A DNA stretch of 64,000 bases from JAMLHH01 sp035515235. GTDB taxonomy: Bacteria > Bacteroidota > Bacteroidia > Chitinophagales > JADIYW01. The stretch is taken from assembly GCA_035515235.1 (NCBI GenBank), contig DATJBS010000038.1:59814-123813 (forward strand), written 5' to 3'. Both the position numbers and the translations under genes were made by a program. Positions 26,983 to 37,131 of the stretch are shown one piece after another. The notes below the pieces were generated by a model. The model worked only from the letters and a program-made list of their open reading frames with translations. It searched no databases and was not told where the DNA came from. Position 1 is the stretch's first letter; the number at the start of each line of letters is the position of its first letter.

Positions 26983-28698
26983 CTATTTCAAATCTTTAAG
27001 TCTAATTTCTATATTTTTTTGACCATTCCACTCATTCATGTACATCTGATAGCAAATGTCAAAAACTCCTTTATTTCTCAAATATGGTATATAATCCCAC
27101 ATGCCAAATCCTATACCTGATTTTGGAGCTTGACCAAATTTAGACACATGTAATTTGAGGTGAGATTTTCCTACAAAACCATTATTACCAGTATCTTTTA
27201 CATCTTTTGTGACAAATATTGGCTTATGGTTCCCACTTCCAAAAGGAGCCATTTTTTCTATCCAACTGTAAAACTCTTCATTGATATCATCTAATTCTAC
27301 AATTGCATCAATTTCAATTTTCGGCTCTAATTGTTCTTCTAAAATTCGTTCTTCTACAATATTTTCAAATGCTTCTATAAACTCTTCTACATATTGTTTT
27401 TCCATACTCAATCCGGCAGCATATTTATGTCCGCCAAATTGAATCACATATTCGCTACAAGCATTTATCGCTTCATGCAAATCAAATCCAGGAACAGATC
27501 TTCCTGAACCTACTACCAAACCATTAGATTCTGTCAAAATCAAAGTAGGTTTGTGAAATTGCTCTACCAGTCTAGATGCTACAATCGCAATCACACCTTG
27601 ATGCCAATCCGGTTGATAGATGACAATGGCTTTTTTATCTACGTAATCATCATCTTCGATAATATCTAAAGCAGAAGTGGTAATATCTTTGTCAATTACT
27701 TGACGATCTGAATTATTATCGTGAATTAATTGCGCTTTAATTTTTGCGAATTTTTTATCTCTTTCTATTAATAATTCTACGGCATAAGAAGCATGAAGAA
27801 TTCTTCCGGCAGCATTAATTCGTGGACTAATCGTAAACACCAAATCCATCAACTCTAACTTTTTTCTAGAATTGACGATATCCAAAATCGCTTTAAATCC
27901 TACTCTTGTTTTTCCATTGATGAGTTTCATGCCATGGTGAGCCAAAATTCTATTTTCACCAGTGACAGAGACAGTATCTGCAGCAATACTTACTACTACA
28001 AAGTCTAATAAATTTTCAACTTGAGAATTTTCTTGCGGATATCTTTGAGTATAAGCTTGCAATAATTTAAAACCTACACCACAACCACTCAATTCTTTGA
28101 AAGGATAATTACAATCTGGTCTTTTAGGATCTAAAACAGCTACTGCCGATGGCAAAGTCAAATCAGGAAGATGATGGTCACAAATAATAATCTCCACTCC
28201 GTTTTTTCTAGCATAGCTCACTTTATCGTGATCTTTAACTCCACAATCTAAAGCAATAATTAATTTACAAGAATCTTCTCTTGCAAAATCAATTCCTTCA
28301 TAAGAGATCCCGCATCCTTCTTTATTTCTATCCGGAACATAAAAAGAAATATTATCATAGAAGTTTCTGAAGAAAGTATACAACATGGAAACAGCAGTAA
28401 TACCATCCACATCATAATCTCCATAAATCAGAATTTTCTCTTTCTTTAAAATAGCTTGGTGAATTCGCTCGACTGCAATGTCCATGTCCTTCATTAAAAA
28501 AGGATCATGTAAATCTGCTAAAGAAGGATTGAAAAAACGCTCGGCATCTTCTTTATTCTTCACTCCTCTCAATACTAAGATTCTACAAATTGAAATATGA
28601 ATATTCAATTCTTCATGAAGAGATTGCACAATAGCTTCATTAGGTTGTAAAAAAAACCAATTTTTAAATTTGGGTGTAACAATTAATGAATCTGACAT
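26983..28698 (-). CDS. recJ: Single-stranded-DNA-specific exonuclease RecJ
   Basis: A 571-residue 5'-3' single-strand exonuclease for recombination and mismatch repair. DHH phosphoesterase motifs are present: IYGDYDVDGITAVSMLY (about 95), ALDCGVKDHDKV, and ICDHHLPD (the DHH triad, about 172). The DHHA1 domain has FGGHKYAAGLSME (GGH motif, about 425). An OB-like C-terminal domain completes it. The length is standard. The gene is followed after one base by lptB. Confidence 0.96.
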   Translation of the reverse strand: MSDSLIVTPKFKNWFFLQPNEAIVQSLHEELNIHISICRILVLRGVKNKEDAERFFNPSLADLHDPFLMKDMDIAVERIHQAILKKEKILIYGDYDVDGITAVSMLYTFFRNFYDNISFYVPDRNKEGCGISYEGIDFAREDSCKLIIALDCGVKDHDKVSYARKNGVEIIICDHHLPDLTLPSAVAVLDPKRPDCNYPFKELSGCGVGFKLLQAYTQRYPQENSQVENLLDFVVVSIAADTVSVTGENRILAHHGMKLINGKTRVGFKAILDIVNSRKKLELMDLVFTISPRINAAGRILHASYAVELLIERDKKFAKIKAQLIHDNNSDRQVIDKDITTSALDIIEDDDYVDKKAIVIYQPDWHQGVIAIVASRLVEQFHKPTLILTESNGLVVGSGRSVPGFDLHEAINACSEYVIQFGGHKYAAGLSMEKQYVEEFIEAFENIVEERILEEQLEPKIEIDAIVELDDINEEFYSWIEKMAPFGSGNHKPIFVTKDVKDTGNNGFVGKSHLKLHVSKFGQAPKSGIGFGMWDYIPYLRNKGVFDICYQMYMNEWNGQKNIEIRLKDLK

Positions 28699-28966
28699 GC
28701 CTTGCTAAAATAGTTATATCCTACGGATTTAGTGTTAAAGAAGATAAAAATCGACCTTCTATTTTTTATAAATAAATTATACTCCTATACATTGAAACAA
28801 TATTCAGGGATTATAGTTGTACTTTAACTTAAAACGGGGATGTTAGAGGTTTAAAAATTAAAAGATTGAGAATCCAATTCATTTTAACCTTTAATTAGCT
28901 TTTTTCAGTTTTGCATTCCACATAATTCCTTTTAAAATTGGTAATTTTATACTTAGAATATAATCA

Positions 28967-29287
28967 ATGAATCACTTTTACGAACAAATTTTATATACTA
29001 CTATAGGCACTTTAAAAATTAGCAAGGATAAATTTTTAGAGTTGATGGAGGATTTAATACAAAATCAACCTTATGCTGAAGATGAAGGCAAAAGGATATT
29101 TCTGGAGTATTCTTACAAAATAGATAGTTTCAAAAAAGATTTACACGCTAAGTTTTTATTACAAATAGAAGAAACTCGTTCTAGTATTGAAGGACCAATC
29201 CATCAGAAAGTAGATGAAGTTCTAAAAGACATCAAACAAAAAATTCAAGATTATTCTATCCAACAATTAATGTCTAACAAGAATTAA
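28967..29287 (+). CDS. Small phasin-like helical protein
   Basis: A 106-residue, mostly alpha-helical, charged protein. The layout YTTIGTLKISKDKFLELMED, then DEGKRIFLEYSYKIDSFKKD, resembles the short phasin-like (PhaI-type) family: a hydrophobic N-terminal turn, a helix, an acidic GK-type turn and a coiled coil. Its actual role is unknown; no PHA genes are nearby. It ends directly before uvrA with no gap to a possible TTG start, so the two may be co-transcribed. Confidence 0.6.
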   Translation: MNHFYEQILYTTIGTLKISKDKFLELMEDLIQNQPYAEDEGKRIFLEYSYKIDSFKKDLHAKFLLQIEETRSSIEGPIHQKVDEVLKDIKQKIQDYSIQQLMSNKN

Positions 29288-29311
29288 TTGACACGTACAA
29301 ATCCCTATCTT

Positions 29312-32161
29312 ATGGATTCAAGCTATGAATTGCCAGCTCTTGTAGATGGTGAAATAGAATATATAGAAATATCAGGAGCAAGAGAGCATAATCTTAAAAA
29401 TATACAGCTTAAGATTCCAAGAAATCAAATGACTGTGATTACAGGTTTGAGTGGTAGCGGAAAATCATCTTTAGCATTCGACACTATTTTTGCAGAAGGT
29501 CAAAGAAGGTATATGGAAAGTCTTTCTAACTATGCAAGACAATTTATTGGAAGTATAGAAAGACCAGATGTTGAGCAAATCACAGGATTAAGTCCCGTCA
29601 TATCTATTGAACAGAAAACCACTAATAGAAATCCTAGATCTACTGTAGGCACGACCACAGAATTATACGATTTTTTGCGTTTATTATATGCTCGATTAGG
29701 GGAAGCTTACTCCTACAACACTGGAGAAAGAATGGTGAGATTCTCTGAAGAGCAAATCATCGATCATCTATTTCAACAGTACCAAAACAAATCCATTAGC
29801 ATTTTAGCTCCTTTAATTAGAGGTAGAAAAGGACATTATAGAGAGCTTTTTCAAGACCTGACTAAAAAAGGATATTTAAAAGTTAGAGTGGATGGAGAAA
29901 TCATAGAAATTACTCCAAAACTTCAACTCGACCGATACAAGATTCATGATATTGAATTAGTAGTAGATCGTTTAAAAATTTCAGAAAAGGAATTACAGAG
30001 ATTAAGATCATCTATTCAGACTGCTTTGCAATTAGGAAATGATTTGATTTTTATTGAAGATTGGAAAACCAAGAAAGTTGAAACTTTTAGTAAACAATTC
30101 ATTTGTCCCACTACAGGAATCTCTTACGAAGAACCTTCACCAAATACTTTCTCCTTCAACTCTCCTTATGGCGCTTGTCCTACTTGTAAGGGTTTGGGAG
30201 TTGAGAAAAAAGCAGATATTTCTAAAATTATTCCAAACGATGACTTATCTATTGAAGAAGGTGGAATTGTAGCATTAGGTCCTTTTAAGAATAACAATAC
30301 TTTTAAAATAGTTAAGGAACTGATTCATTATCATAAAGATGATATCAAAACTCCTATCAAAAACTTATCTCCGGAAAGTATAAAAGTATTAATGCATGGT
30401 ACGCTTCAAGAAACTGAGATTGAAGCTGATGAATCTATAAAAACGAAATACTCTTTAAAATTTGAAGGGATAGCTACCCAAGTTGAGAGAAATTACAACG
30501 ATGAATCTTCAGATGCTTTAAAAAACTGGTCTTCTAATTATATCAGTGATTATAAATGCTCGAGTTGTGAAGGCTATAGACTGAGAAAAGAATCTCTAGC
30601 TTTTAAAATCGACCATTTACATATTGGAGAAGTAGCACTCAAAGACTTGACAGATTTTTATACTTGGATAGAAGATCTCTCTGATTATTTTAAAGATAAT
30701 CAAGCGATTATTGCAAAAGATATTCTAAAAGAACTTAAAGAAAGAACACATTTTTTATTAGAGGTGGGCTTGGGCTATTTATCATTAAATCGTACTACAG
30801 GTTCTTTATCCGGTGGAGAAAGTCAAAGAATACGTCTAGCTACACAGATAGGCTCTCAACTAATGGGCATCACTTATATCTTAGATGAACCTAGTATCGG
30901 ATTGCATCAGAGAGACAACGATAGACTGATAAAATCTTTAAAAAATCTTACAGAAATCGGAAATACAGTTATAGTAGTAGAACATGATAAAGATATCATG
31001 CTCGCAGCTGATTACATTATAGACTTAGGTCCAGGAGCTGGAGAGCATGGTGGGGAAATTGTAGCTGAAGGAACTGCTGAAGAATTTATGAAGTTCAAAT
31101 CTGTCACTTCCGAATATCTCAATGGAATTCAAAAGATAGAAATTCCTAAAGAAAGAAGGAAAGGAAATGGAGATTTTATAATCATGAAAGGTGCTACTGG
31201 TAATAATCTCAAAAATGTAGATTTAAAAATACCTTTGGGTACTTTTGTATGTATAAGTGGAGTATCAGGCAGTGGCAAATCCACTTTAATTAACGACACT
31301 TTATATCCAATTCTGAATCAACACATTTATCGATCTCCAAACAATCCACTTCCTTATAAATCTATTGAAGGTTTAGATAATATAGATAAAGTAATTGAAA
31401 TAGATCAATCTCCAATAGGTCGAACTCCAAGATCTAATCCTGCAACTTATACTGGACTTTTTGATCCAATTCGCGCATTATATGCACAGATTCCTGAATC
31501 TCAAATTAGAGGCTATAAACAAGGTCGCTTTTCCTTTAATGTAAAAGGTGGACGTTGCGAAGAATGTCAAGGTGGAGGAATGAAAGTCATTGAAATGAAT
31601 TTCTTACCGAATGTGTATGTAGAATGTCCAAGATGTCAAGGTAAGAGATACAATAGAGAAACATTAGAGATTAAATACAAAGGCAAAAACATCTTTCAAG
31701 TACTAGATATGACTATTACTGAGGCATCTGTTTTCTTTGAAGCTATACCTTCTATTAGCCGAAGGCTTAATACTTTAGTAGATGTTGGTTTAGGATATAT
31801 CAAATTAGGTCAACAAGCTACTACCCTTTCTGGTGGTGAAGCTCAAAGAGTGAAGCTTGCAGAAGAACTTTCTAAAAAAGATACTGGAAGAACATTTTAC
31901 ATTTTAGACGAACCTACAACAGGATTGCATTTCGAAGACATCAGAATTCTATTAGAAGTCTTACAAAAACTAGTGAATAGAGGTAATACAATGGTTGTCA
32001 TTGAGCACAATTTGGATGTCATCAAAGTTGCAGATTATGTGATAGACATAGGTCCAGAAGGAGGAAGAAACGGAGGGATGATAGTGGCTCAAGGCACACC
32101 AGAAAAGATAGCTCAATCAAAAAAATCAATCACAGGAAAATATTTAAAAGCAGAACTTTAA
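29312..32161 (+). CDS. uvrA: Excinuclease ABC subunit UvrA
   Basis: The damage-sensing ATPase of nucleotide excision repair, about 949 residues. Two ABC modules are visible: Walker A GLSGSGKSSLAF and GVSGSGKSTLIND, and signatures SLSGGESQRIRLA and TLSGGEAQRVKLA. Zinc-finger cysteines occur in CPTCKGLG and in CEECQGGG with CPRCQGKRY. The family-typical ISGAREHNLKNI lies near the N-terminus. The start is taken as the ATG at 29312; an in-frame TTG at 29288 directly after the preceding stop is possible. A strong palindromic terminator follows. Confidence 0.96.
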   Translation: MDSSYELPALVDGEIEYIEISGAREHNLKNIQLKIPRNQMTVITGLSGSGKSSLAFDTIFAEGQRRYMESLSNYARQFIGSIERPDVEQITGLSPVISIEQKTTNRNPRSTVGTTTELYDFLRLLYARLGEAYSYNTGERMVRFSEEQIIDHLFQQYQNKSISILAPLIRGRKGHYRELFQDLTKKGYLKVRVDGEIIEITPKLQLDRYKIHDIELVVDRLKISEKELQRLRSSIQTALQLGNDLIFIEDWKTKKVETFSKQFICPTTGISYEEPSPNTFSFNSPYGACPTCKGLGVEKKADISKIIPNDDLSIEEGGIVALGPFKNNNTFKIVKELIHYHKDDIKTPIKNLSPESIKVLMHGTLQETEIEADESIKTKYSLKFEGIATQVERNYNDESSDALKNWSSNYISDYKCSSCEGYRLRKESLAFKIDHLHIGEVALKDLTDFYTWIEDLSDYFKDNQAIIAKDILKELKERTHFLLEVGLGYLSLNRTTGSLSGGESQRIRLATQIGSQLMGITYILDEPSIGLHQRDNDRLIKSLKNLTEIGNTVIVVEHDKDIMLAADYIIDLGPGAGEHGGEIVAEGTAEEFMKFKSVTSEYLNGIQKIEIPKERRKGNGDFIIMKGATGNNLKNVDLKIPLGTFVCISGVSGSGKSTLINDTLYPILNQHIYRSPNNPLPYKSIEGLDNIDKVIEIDQSPIGRTPRSNPATYTGLFDPIRALYAQIPESQIRGYKQGRFSFNVKGGRCEECQGGGMKVIEMNFLPNVYVECPRCQGKRYNRETLEIKYKGKNIFQVLDMTITEASVFFEAIPSISRRLNTLVDVGLGYIKLGQQATTLSGGEAQRVKLAEELSKKDTGRTFYILDEPTTGLHFEDIRILLEVLQKLVNRGNTMVVIEHNLDVIKVADYVIDIGPEGGRNGGMIVAQGTPEKIAQSKKSITGKYLKAEL

Positions 32162-32178
32162 ATCAAAACAACCCCAAC

Positions 32179-32208
32179 AAAAAAGTCGACCAATTGGTCG
32201 ACTTTTTT
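32179..32208. terminator. Bidirectional terminator between uvrA and the TonB receptor gene
   Basis: A perfect 30-bp palindrome: six A, GTCGACC, AATT, GGTCGAC, six T. It serves convergent genes on both strands. Confidence 0.92.
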
Positions 32209-32226
32209 ATTTTTATTTTCTATGGA

Positions 32227-34599
32227 TTAGAACTCTAATCTATACTGCAAAGTATAATTAATTGGTGATTCTAATTTTGGAGGTCTTTGGTAATATTCGT
32301 GGTTGCTCAAGTTCTTTATAATTAAACCAATATTGTGTTTAGAATTGATTTGATAGAAAGCTCTAGCTCCTATGACTACATCTCCTTTGAAGTTCTGACT
32401 CACTCTATATTCATCAAGTTCAGTAATGTAGAGATTAAAGATATCATCCATTTTCTCCATAAAGCTGTAATATCTAACATCAGCTCCAAGTGTAATTCCT
32501 TTAAAAGACCATTCAAAATCTGCTGTCAACAAGTGTCTATTTCTATATTTCAGTACATTTTCCATTTGAGGAGTACCGTCTAATTTCTCTGCAGTTTTAA
32601 AATTAGATTGGAATAGTTTTTTAAGATATTCACCTACACCTTTAACATTACCGCTTTCTTCATTATTTAACTCCACAGGATAAGAGTAGCTATAACCTGC
32701 ATTAGCTCTAAAAACATGCTGATTAACATTCACAGAGCTTTTCCATGTCACTTCATAACCAGCAATTCTAGCTTTGGAAATATTTACTGTTCTGAAACCC
32801 ATATAATTAAATGGATCATAAGGATTACCTGATTGAGCAATAGAATCTGGAATATAGATATCAAATAAAAACTCTACCAAGTCATTGTATTCTTGCCAAA
32901 AGAAAGCTACATCAAATGAACCTGTAAATCTTTTAGATTTCGTTGCAAATTTCTGTTCAAAACCTATTTCACTCGTCCAACCATATTCAGGACTTAAGTT
33001 TGGGTTAGGGTATATATTCACGTCTGCAATATCAGCAGTAGCATATCTTTCTGCTAATGATGGGAAACGGAATGCTTGCCCCCAATTGAATCTTACGAAA
33101 GAATTTTTGATAGGATTATAATTTGCTCCTACTCTCCAATTTCCAGGTGAAGCAAAAACTCTTTCTTTGTTTTTATTATAAATAGGTGCTGCAGCTAATC
33201 CTACTTTATTTTGAATTCTGAACATTTCTAATCTGTTACCTACAACAGCAGAAACTTTATTCCATTTCTTCTCCACTTGAGCATATCCTGCAATGAAATT
33301 TGCTGACAAAAGCTCTCCAAAAGAACCCGCATCGTTGACTATTAAAGTCATCGCATTAAATCCACCAACTAAACTCCAATCTCTATCGTATTTTTTAGAT
33401 AATTGGTAGTCATTATTGATCATGTATATCGGCTTCTTGGAATACTCTTGCTTGAGGATATAGATTCTGTTTTTGAAATCATGTTTGATTCCTCTTTTAC
33501 CGTATTTTATTAAGAAAGGATCAATGAGGACTCTTACGTTGTCAACTTCATTATCTGCACCAGGACGCAATGCTCCGCGTTTGCTATTTTCCCACCAGAA
33601 AATATCATTTTCTTTACTATTAATAAAGTTTCCTTTGACTCCCCATAATAGAGTTTCATTTTTATTCCATCTCAAACTAAAATTAACACGAGCTAATTTC
33701 TCATCGATACCTTTATATTGTCTTTGAGCATTGTACATACTTGCTCCTACTACGTATTCGAATTTATCGGAAACTTTATGAGCTCTAGAAAAATATACTC
33801 CATTAGTCATTCTTGGAGATCTCCACCATTTGGTCTCTTTTCTTTTTGGATTACCTATAAAAGAAGTATATGTTACTAATTTATTTTGAGGAGTAGACGT
33901 TGGCTTAATAGTTTGAATATTAATTGTACCATTCATCGCAGAAGAACCATATAATACAGACGAAGCTCCTTTCAAAACTTCTACTTGTGCTATATTTTCA
34001 ATTGGAATAAAATCCCATTTCACATCAAATTTATCAGGAGAAAGGAATGGCTGACCATCAACAATGACCATCACTCTACTTCCTACGCCGTAAGACCAAC
34101 CGGAACCCGATCGAATATTGGCTTGACCATCGATAACGTTTAATCCAGTAACTCTTCTAGCTACATCATCAAATCTAACAGGGTTAATCGCATTTATAAA
34201 TTCAGGACGAATCACCTCGATAGAAACCACTTCTTCACTTGCTCTCTTTTCAAAAATACTACCAGTTACTACTATTTCCGAAGTCGATTCTATAGCTTCT
34301 TGTAAAGCAACATTAATAGTCTTTGTTTCATTTTCAGAAATAACAACGTTTTTTTCTACTTTATGATACCCTATATAATTAAAAGAAATCACATACTCAC
34401 CAGCACTCAATTCTAGCTTGTAATTCCCGTCAATATCTGTAGTTGTACCTATTCCATTCTTTGCAACAACACTAGCACCTATAAGTGGATCCTTATATGT
34501 AGCATCAGTGACACTTCCTTTAATGGTTGCAGCATCTAAATGATTGGAGACATTTAGTATAAAAATTGCAGAAAATAAAACCTTTAAAATATACTTCAC
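32227..34599 (-). CDS. TonB-dependent outer-membrane receptor
   Basis: A 790-residue outer-membrane receptor. A signal peptide (about 1-23) is followed by a carboxypeptidase-regulatory-like domain (IKGSVTDATYKDPLIGASVV), then a plug domain (FDDVARRVTGLNVID, then VEVLKGASSVLYGSSAMNG, about 205-225) and a long beta-barrel ending in an aromatic residue (LQYRLEF). It probably imports a siderophore, cobalamin or similar ligand, using TonB-ExbBD energy; the substrate cannot be told. The start is GTG at 34599. It is transcribed alone, with no SusD partner, so it is not a SusC-type glycan importer. Confidence 0.93.
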   Translation of the reverse strand: MKYILKVLFSAIFILNVSNHLDAATIKGSVTDATYKDPLIGASVVAKNGIGTTTDIDGNYKLELSAGEYVISFNYIGYHKVEKNVVISENETKTINVALQEAIESTSEIVVTGSIFEKRASEEVVSIEVIRPEFINAINPVRFDDVARRVTGLNVIDGQANIRSGSGWSYGVGSRVMVIVDGQPFLSPDKFDVKWDFIPIENIAQVEVLKGASSVLYGSSAMNGTINIQTIKPTSTPQNKLVTYTSFIGNPKRKETKWWRSPRMTNGVYFSRAHKVSDKFEYVVGASMYNAQRQYKGIDEKLARVNFSLRWNKNETLLWGVKGNFINSKENDIFWWENSKRGALRPGADNEVDNVRVLIDPFLIKYGKRGIKHDFKNRIYILKQEYSKKPIYMINNDYQLSKKYDRDWSLVGGFNAMTLIVNDAGSFGELLSANFIAGYAQVEKKWNKVSAVVGNRLEMFRIQNKVGLAAAPIYNKNKERVFASPGNWRVGANYNPIKNSFVRFNWGQAFRFPSLAERYATADIADVNIYPNPNLSPEYGWTSEIGFEQKFATKSKRFTGSFDVAFFWQEYNDLVEFLFDIYIPDSIAQSGNPYDPFNYMGFRTVNISKARIAGYEVTWKSSVNVNQHVFRANAGYSYSYPVELNNEESGNVKGVGEYLKKLFQSNFKTAEKLDGTPQMENVLKYRNRHLLTADFEWSFKGITLGADVRYYSFMEKMDDIFNLYITELDEYRVSQNFKGDVVIGARAFYQINSKHNIGLIIKNLSNHEYYQRPPKLESPINYTLQYRLEF

Positions 34600-34924
34600 G
34601 ATAAAAAATTAATTGTGCAAAGATAAGATATTTAAGAGCGAGCCTTTCATTAAAATTGTATTAATTAAACGTATATAAAATAAGTAAACAAGAAAATAAT
34701 TAACTAAAAACAATTAACCCATTCCTTAACTTACTAATTATCAGTGTTTTATAGGAATTATAAATAAAGCTATATTTAAAAATATTAAATATTCATGAGA
34801 TTAGAGTAACGTTTACTGAAATACAATTGTATTCTTTAAGAGAAATATCAATAAATGTTAGATTTCTAATAGTGGATATGTGAATTGATAACAAAAATGT
34901 ATCTTTGGCGCATCAAATTATAAT
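34600..34924. other. Divergent promoter region, 325 bp
   Basis: No gene is seen. Very AT-rich DNA between the divergent TonB receptor and FKBP genes. It must hold both promoters; a -7 box for the FKBP gene lies at 34900-34907. Confidence 0.6.
34900..34907 (+). promoter_or_regulatory. Putative -7 box of the FKBP gene
   Basis: TATCTTTG fits TAnnTTTG, 17 bp before the ATG. No -33 TTG is seen at the usual distance. Confidence 0.45.
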
Positions 34925-35650
34925 ATGAAAAACTCTAGAATTATTACAAAACTTTTAGGTGCAGCATTGATAGTAGCTTTCACTACTCTTTCTATCTCTT
35001 GCAAAAATGACCACTCTAAACCAGTAACTGTCAAACTCTCTAACGACATGGACTCTATTAGCTATGCATTAGGTGGTTTGGCTGCTAAACAACACAAAGG
35101 AAACGGTTTAGATTCTTTAATCAATTTAGATTTATTTTTTGCTGGAGTGCAAAATGAATATTTAGATAAATTCGATATGAAAGATGAAGACATTCAAAAT
35201 CTTTTTGCAGAATACGAGAAAAAAGAAGTCCAAAAAATGATTCAAAAGAACATTGAGAAAGGTGCATCAATGGATGAGAGAACATTTTTAGATGAAAATG
35301 CTAAAAAACCAAATATTAAAACAACTGCTACTGGACTTCAGTATGAAATCATTAAAGAAGGTGATGGACCACAACCCAACGAGAACAGTACTGTAAATGT
35401 TCATTATGTAGGTACACATATCGATGGTACTACTTTTGATTCTTCAGTAGATAGAGGTGAGCCAGTAGAATTTGGTTTAAACCAAGTCATTCCAGGATGG
35501 ACAGAAGGTATTCAGTTAATGAAAGTTGGATCAAAATTCAAATTCTATATTCCTTCTAATCTTGCTTATGGTGAGCAAGGAGAACCAAGAGGAGGAATCG
35601 AGCCTAATGAAACACTTATTTTTGAAGTAGATCTTTTAGGATTCAACTAA
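34925..35650 (+). CDS. FKBP-type peptidyl-prolyl isomerase lipoprotein
   Basis: A 241-residue FkpA/Mip-like foldase. The N-terminal signal ends in a lipobox (TLSISC, Cys near 26), so it is probably membrane-anchored in the periplasm. The helical dimerisation domain occupies about 40-120 (SISYALGGLAAKQ). The FKBP domain follows from about 135 (VNVHYVGTHIDGTTFDSS, IPGWTEGIQLMKVGSKFKFY, then LAYGEQG and LIFEVDLLGF). It helps fold envelope proteins. A strong terminator follows, so it is monocistronic. Confidence 0.94.
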   Translation: MKNSRIITKLLGAALIVAFTTLSISCKNDHSKPVTVKLSNDMDSISYALGGLAAKQHKGNGLDSLINLDLFFAGVQNEYLDKFDMKDEDIQNLFAEYEKKEVQKMIQKNIEKGASMDERTFLDENAKKPNIKTTATGLQYEIIKEGDGPQPNENSTVNVHYVGTHIDGTTFDSSVDRGEPVEFGLNQVIPGWTEGIQLMKVGSKFKFYIPSNLAYGEQGEPRGGIEPNETLIFEVDLLGFN

Positions 35651-35670
35651 AATATAATCTCTAAATAATA

Positions 35671-35709
35671 AAAGGCAGTCTAATTTTTCATAAATTAGAC
35701 TGCCTTTTT
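35671..35709 (+). terminator. Rho-independent terminator after the FKBP gene
   Basis: A long stem, AAAGGCAGTCTAATTT with AAATTAGACTGCCTTT, loop TTCAT, followed by T. Confidence 0.92.
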
Positions 35710-35726
35710 GTTTATAACAAAACCCA

Positions 35727-36659
35727 TTGATTTTGAACCTCTTCAATCCACTTGACTTTAACGATCCCGTATCTTATGCTATACCTGGATTCATTATTCT
35801 AATACTTGCCGAATGGTATTTTAGAAGAAGAAGAAAGTTAGACATGGATTACAGACAGGCTGCTTCAAGCATAGGCATGGGCTTAGTTTCTGTGATAGTT
35901 GACATAGGCGTAAAAGCGGTTGCAATTGGATTTTTTATATGGTTGTATCAGTTTAGAATATTAGATCAGTTGGGTCCTGCAACCATGGAAGGATTTCTGG
36001 ATTTAAGTTGGCATAAGTCACATTGGTGGGTTTGGATATTATGTTTTTTAGCAGATGATTTTGTTTTCTATTGGCACCATAGATTAAGTCATGAAATCAG
36101 ACTTCTTTGGACGGCTCATATCAATCATCATTCATCAGTAGAGTATAATTTTTCTACAGCTTTAAGACAAAGTCCCAAAGAATATTTATACAAAAAAGTA
36201 TGGTGGATATGGATGCCATTATTAGGGTTTCATCCGTTGATGATTTTGACATGCATGCAGATCAGTTTAATTTATCAATTCTTACTACATACAGAATTAG
36301 TCAATAGATTAGGAATATTTGAATCTTTTATGAATACTCCTTCTCATCATAGAGTACATCATGGAAGTGACATCATATATTTAGATAAAAACTATGGAGG
36401 AATATTTATTATTTGGGATAAATTATTTGGAACTTTTCAGGTAGAAAAAGATACTCCGCATTATGGAATTACTACAAACATTAATTCTTATAATCTATTA
36501 CAGATTACTTTTCACGAGTTTAGAGACCTAGTGAAGGATGTCAAAAATGCTAAAACTTTCAAGCACAAAATTGGATTTTTAATTCATTCACCAGGTTGGA
36601 ATCCTTATGGAGAAGATTTAAGAGCAAAGACACTTCAAAAAAATGTAGATAATTCATAA
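35727..36659 (+). CDS. Sterol desaturase/fatty acid hydroxylase family membrane protein
   Basis: A 310-residue integral membrane di-iron oxygenase. The three histidine clusters are WHHRLSHE (about 112-119), HINHHSSVEYN (about 131-141) and HRVHHGSD (about 209-216). Four or more hydrophobic helices flank them. It would hydroxylate or desaturate a lipid substrate that cannot be named from sequence. The start is TTG at 35727; the first in-frame ATG is about 40 codons later, inside a hydrophobic segment, and would remove the first helix. It is transcribed alone. Confidence 0.88.
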   Translation: MILNLFNPLDFNDPVSYAIPGFIILILAEWYFRRRRKLDMDYRQAASSIGMGLVSVIVDIGVKAVAIGFFIWLYQFRILDQLGPATMEGFLDLSWHKSHWWVWILCFLADDFVFYWHHRLSHEIRLLWTAHINHHSSVEYNFSTALRQSPKEYLYKKVWWIWMPLLGFHPLMILTCMQISLIYQFLLHTELVNRLGIFESFMNTPSHHRVHHGSDIIYLDKNYGGIFIIWDKLFGTFQVEKDTPHYGITTNINSYNLLQITFHEFRDLVKDVKNAKTFKHKIGFLIHSPGWNPYGEDLRAKTLQKNVDNS

Positions 36660-36693
36660 TAAATACATAAATTCACTTCCCAACTGTTCCACT

Positions 36694-37131
36694 ATGCATA
36701 TTGACATTAAGCATCTAATATACTTTTTTCTACTTGTCACCATTACATTGTCGTGTAAAAGCAAGTCTCAAAACAACATAGACGACATCGTTGTAGAAAA
36801 AGACAATACCAATTATATTGAAGATGCTGGTCCAAAGTCATATATTCCACAGATAAATGACACTATAGCAGAAACTAGGAAAATTAAAGATGGCGTATAT
36901 ACCGCTGATGTTGAATATTACAATAATACTACAGGTATCAATACATTATACGTAACTAAAGTACATGTTGAAGATGGCTATTTAAGAGTAATCAAATGGC
37001 CAAATGGAGTTTGGTTAGCTTCTGAGTTATTCAATCCTCAAAAAATTAAAAAAGACGGCACTTGTATCATTTCTAATATTGAAGCTGGATACGAAAATAG
37101 AGTGAAAATTCTAGATTTAGAATATTATTAA
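36694..37131 (+). CDS. Hypothetical lipoprotein, 145 residues
   Basis: An N-terminal hydrophobic segment ends in a lipobox (TITLSC, Cys21), so the mature protein is likely a lipoprotein. The body has an acidic linker and a beta-rich C-terminal domain (KIKDGVYTADVEYYNNTTG, then VHVEDGYLRVIKWPNGVWL). This resembles small Bacteroidota proteins of unknown function. Its stop overlaps the end of the convergent GldH-like gene by 4 bp, with no terminator in between. Confidence 0.7.
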   Translation: MHIDIKHLIYFFLLVTITLSCKSKSQNNIDDIVVEKDNTNYIEDAGPKSYIPQINDTIAETRKIKDGVYTADVEYYNNTTGINTLYVTKVHVEDGYLRVIKWPNGVWLASELFNPQKIKKDGTCIISNIEAGYENRVKILDLEYY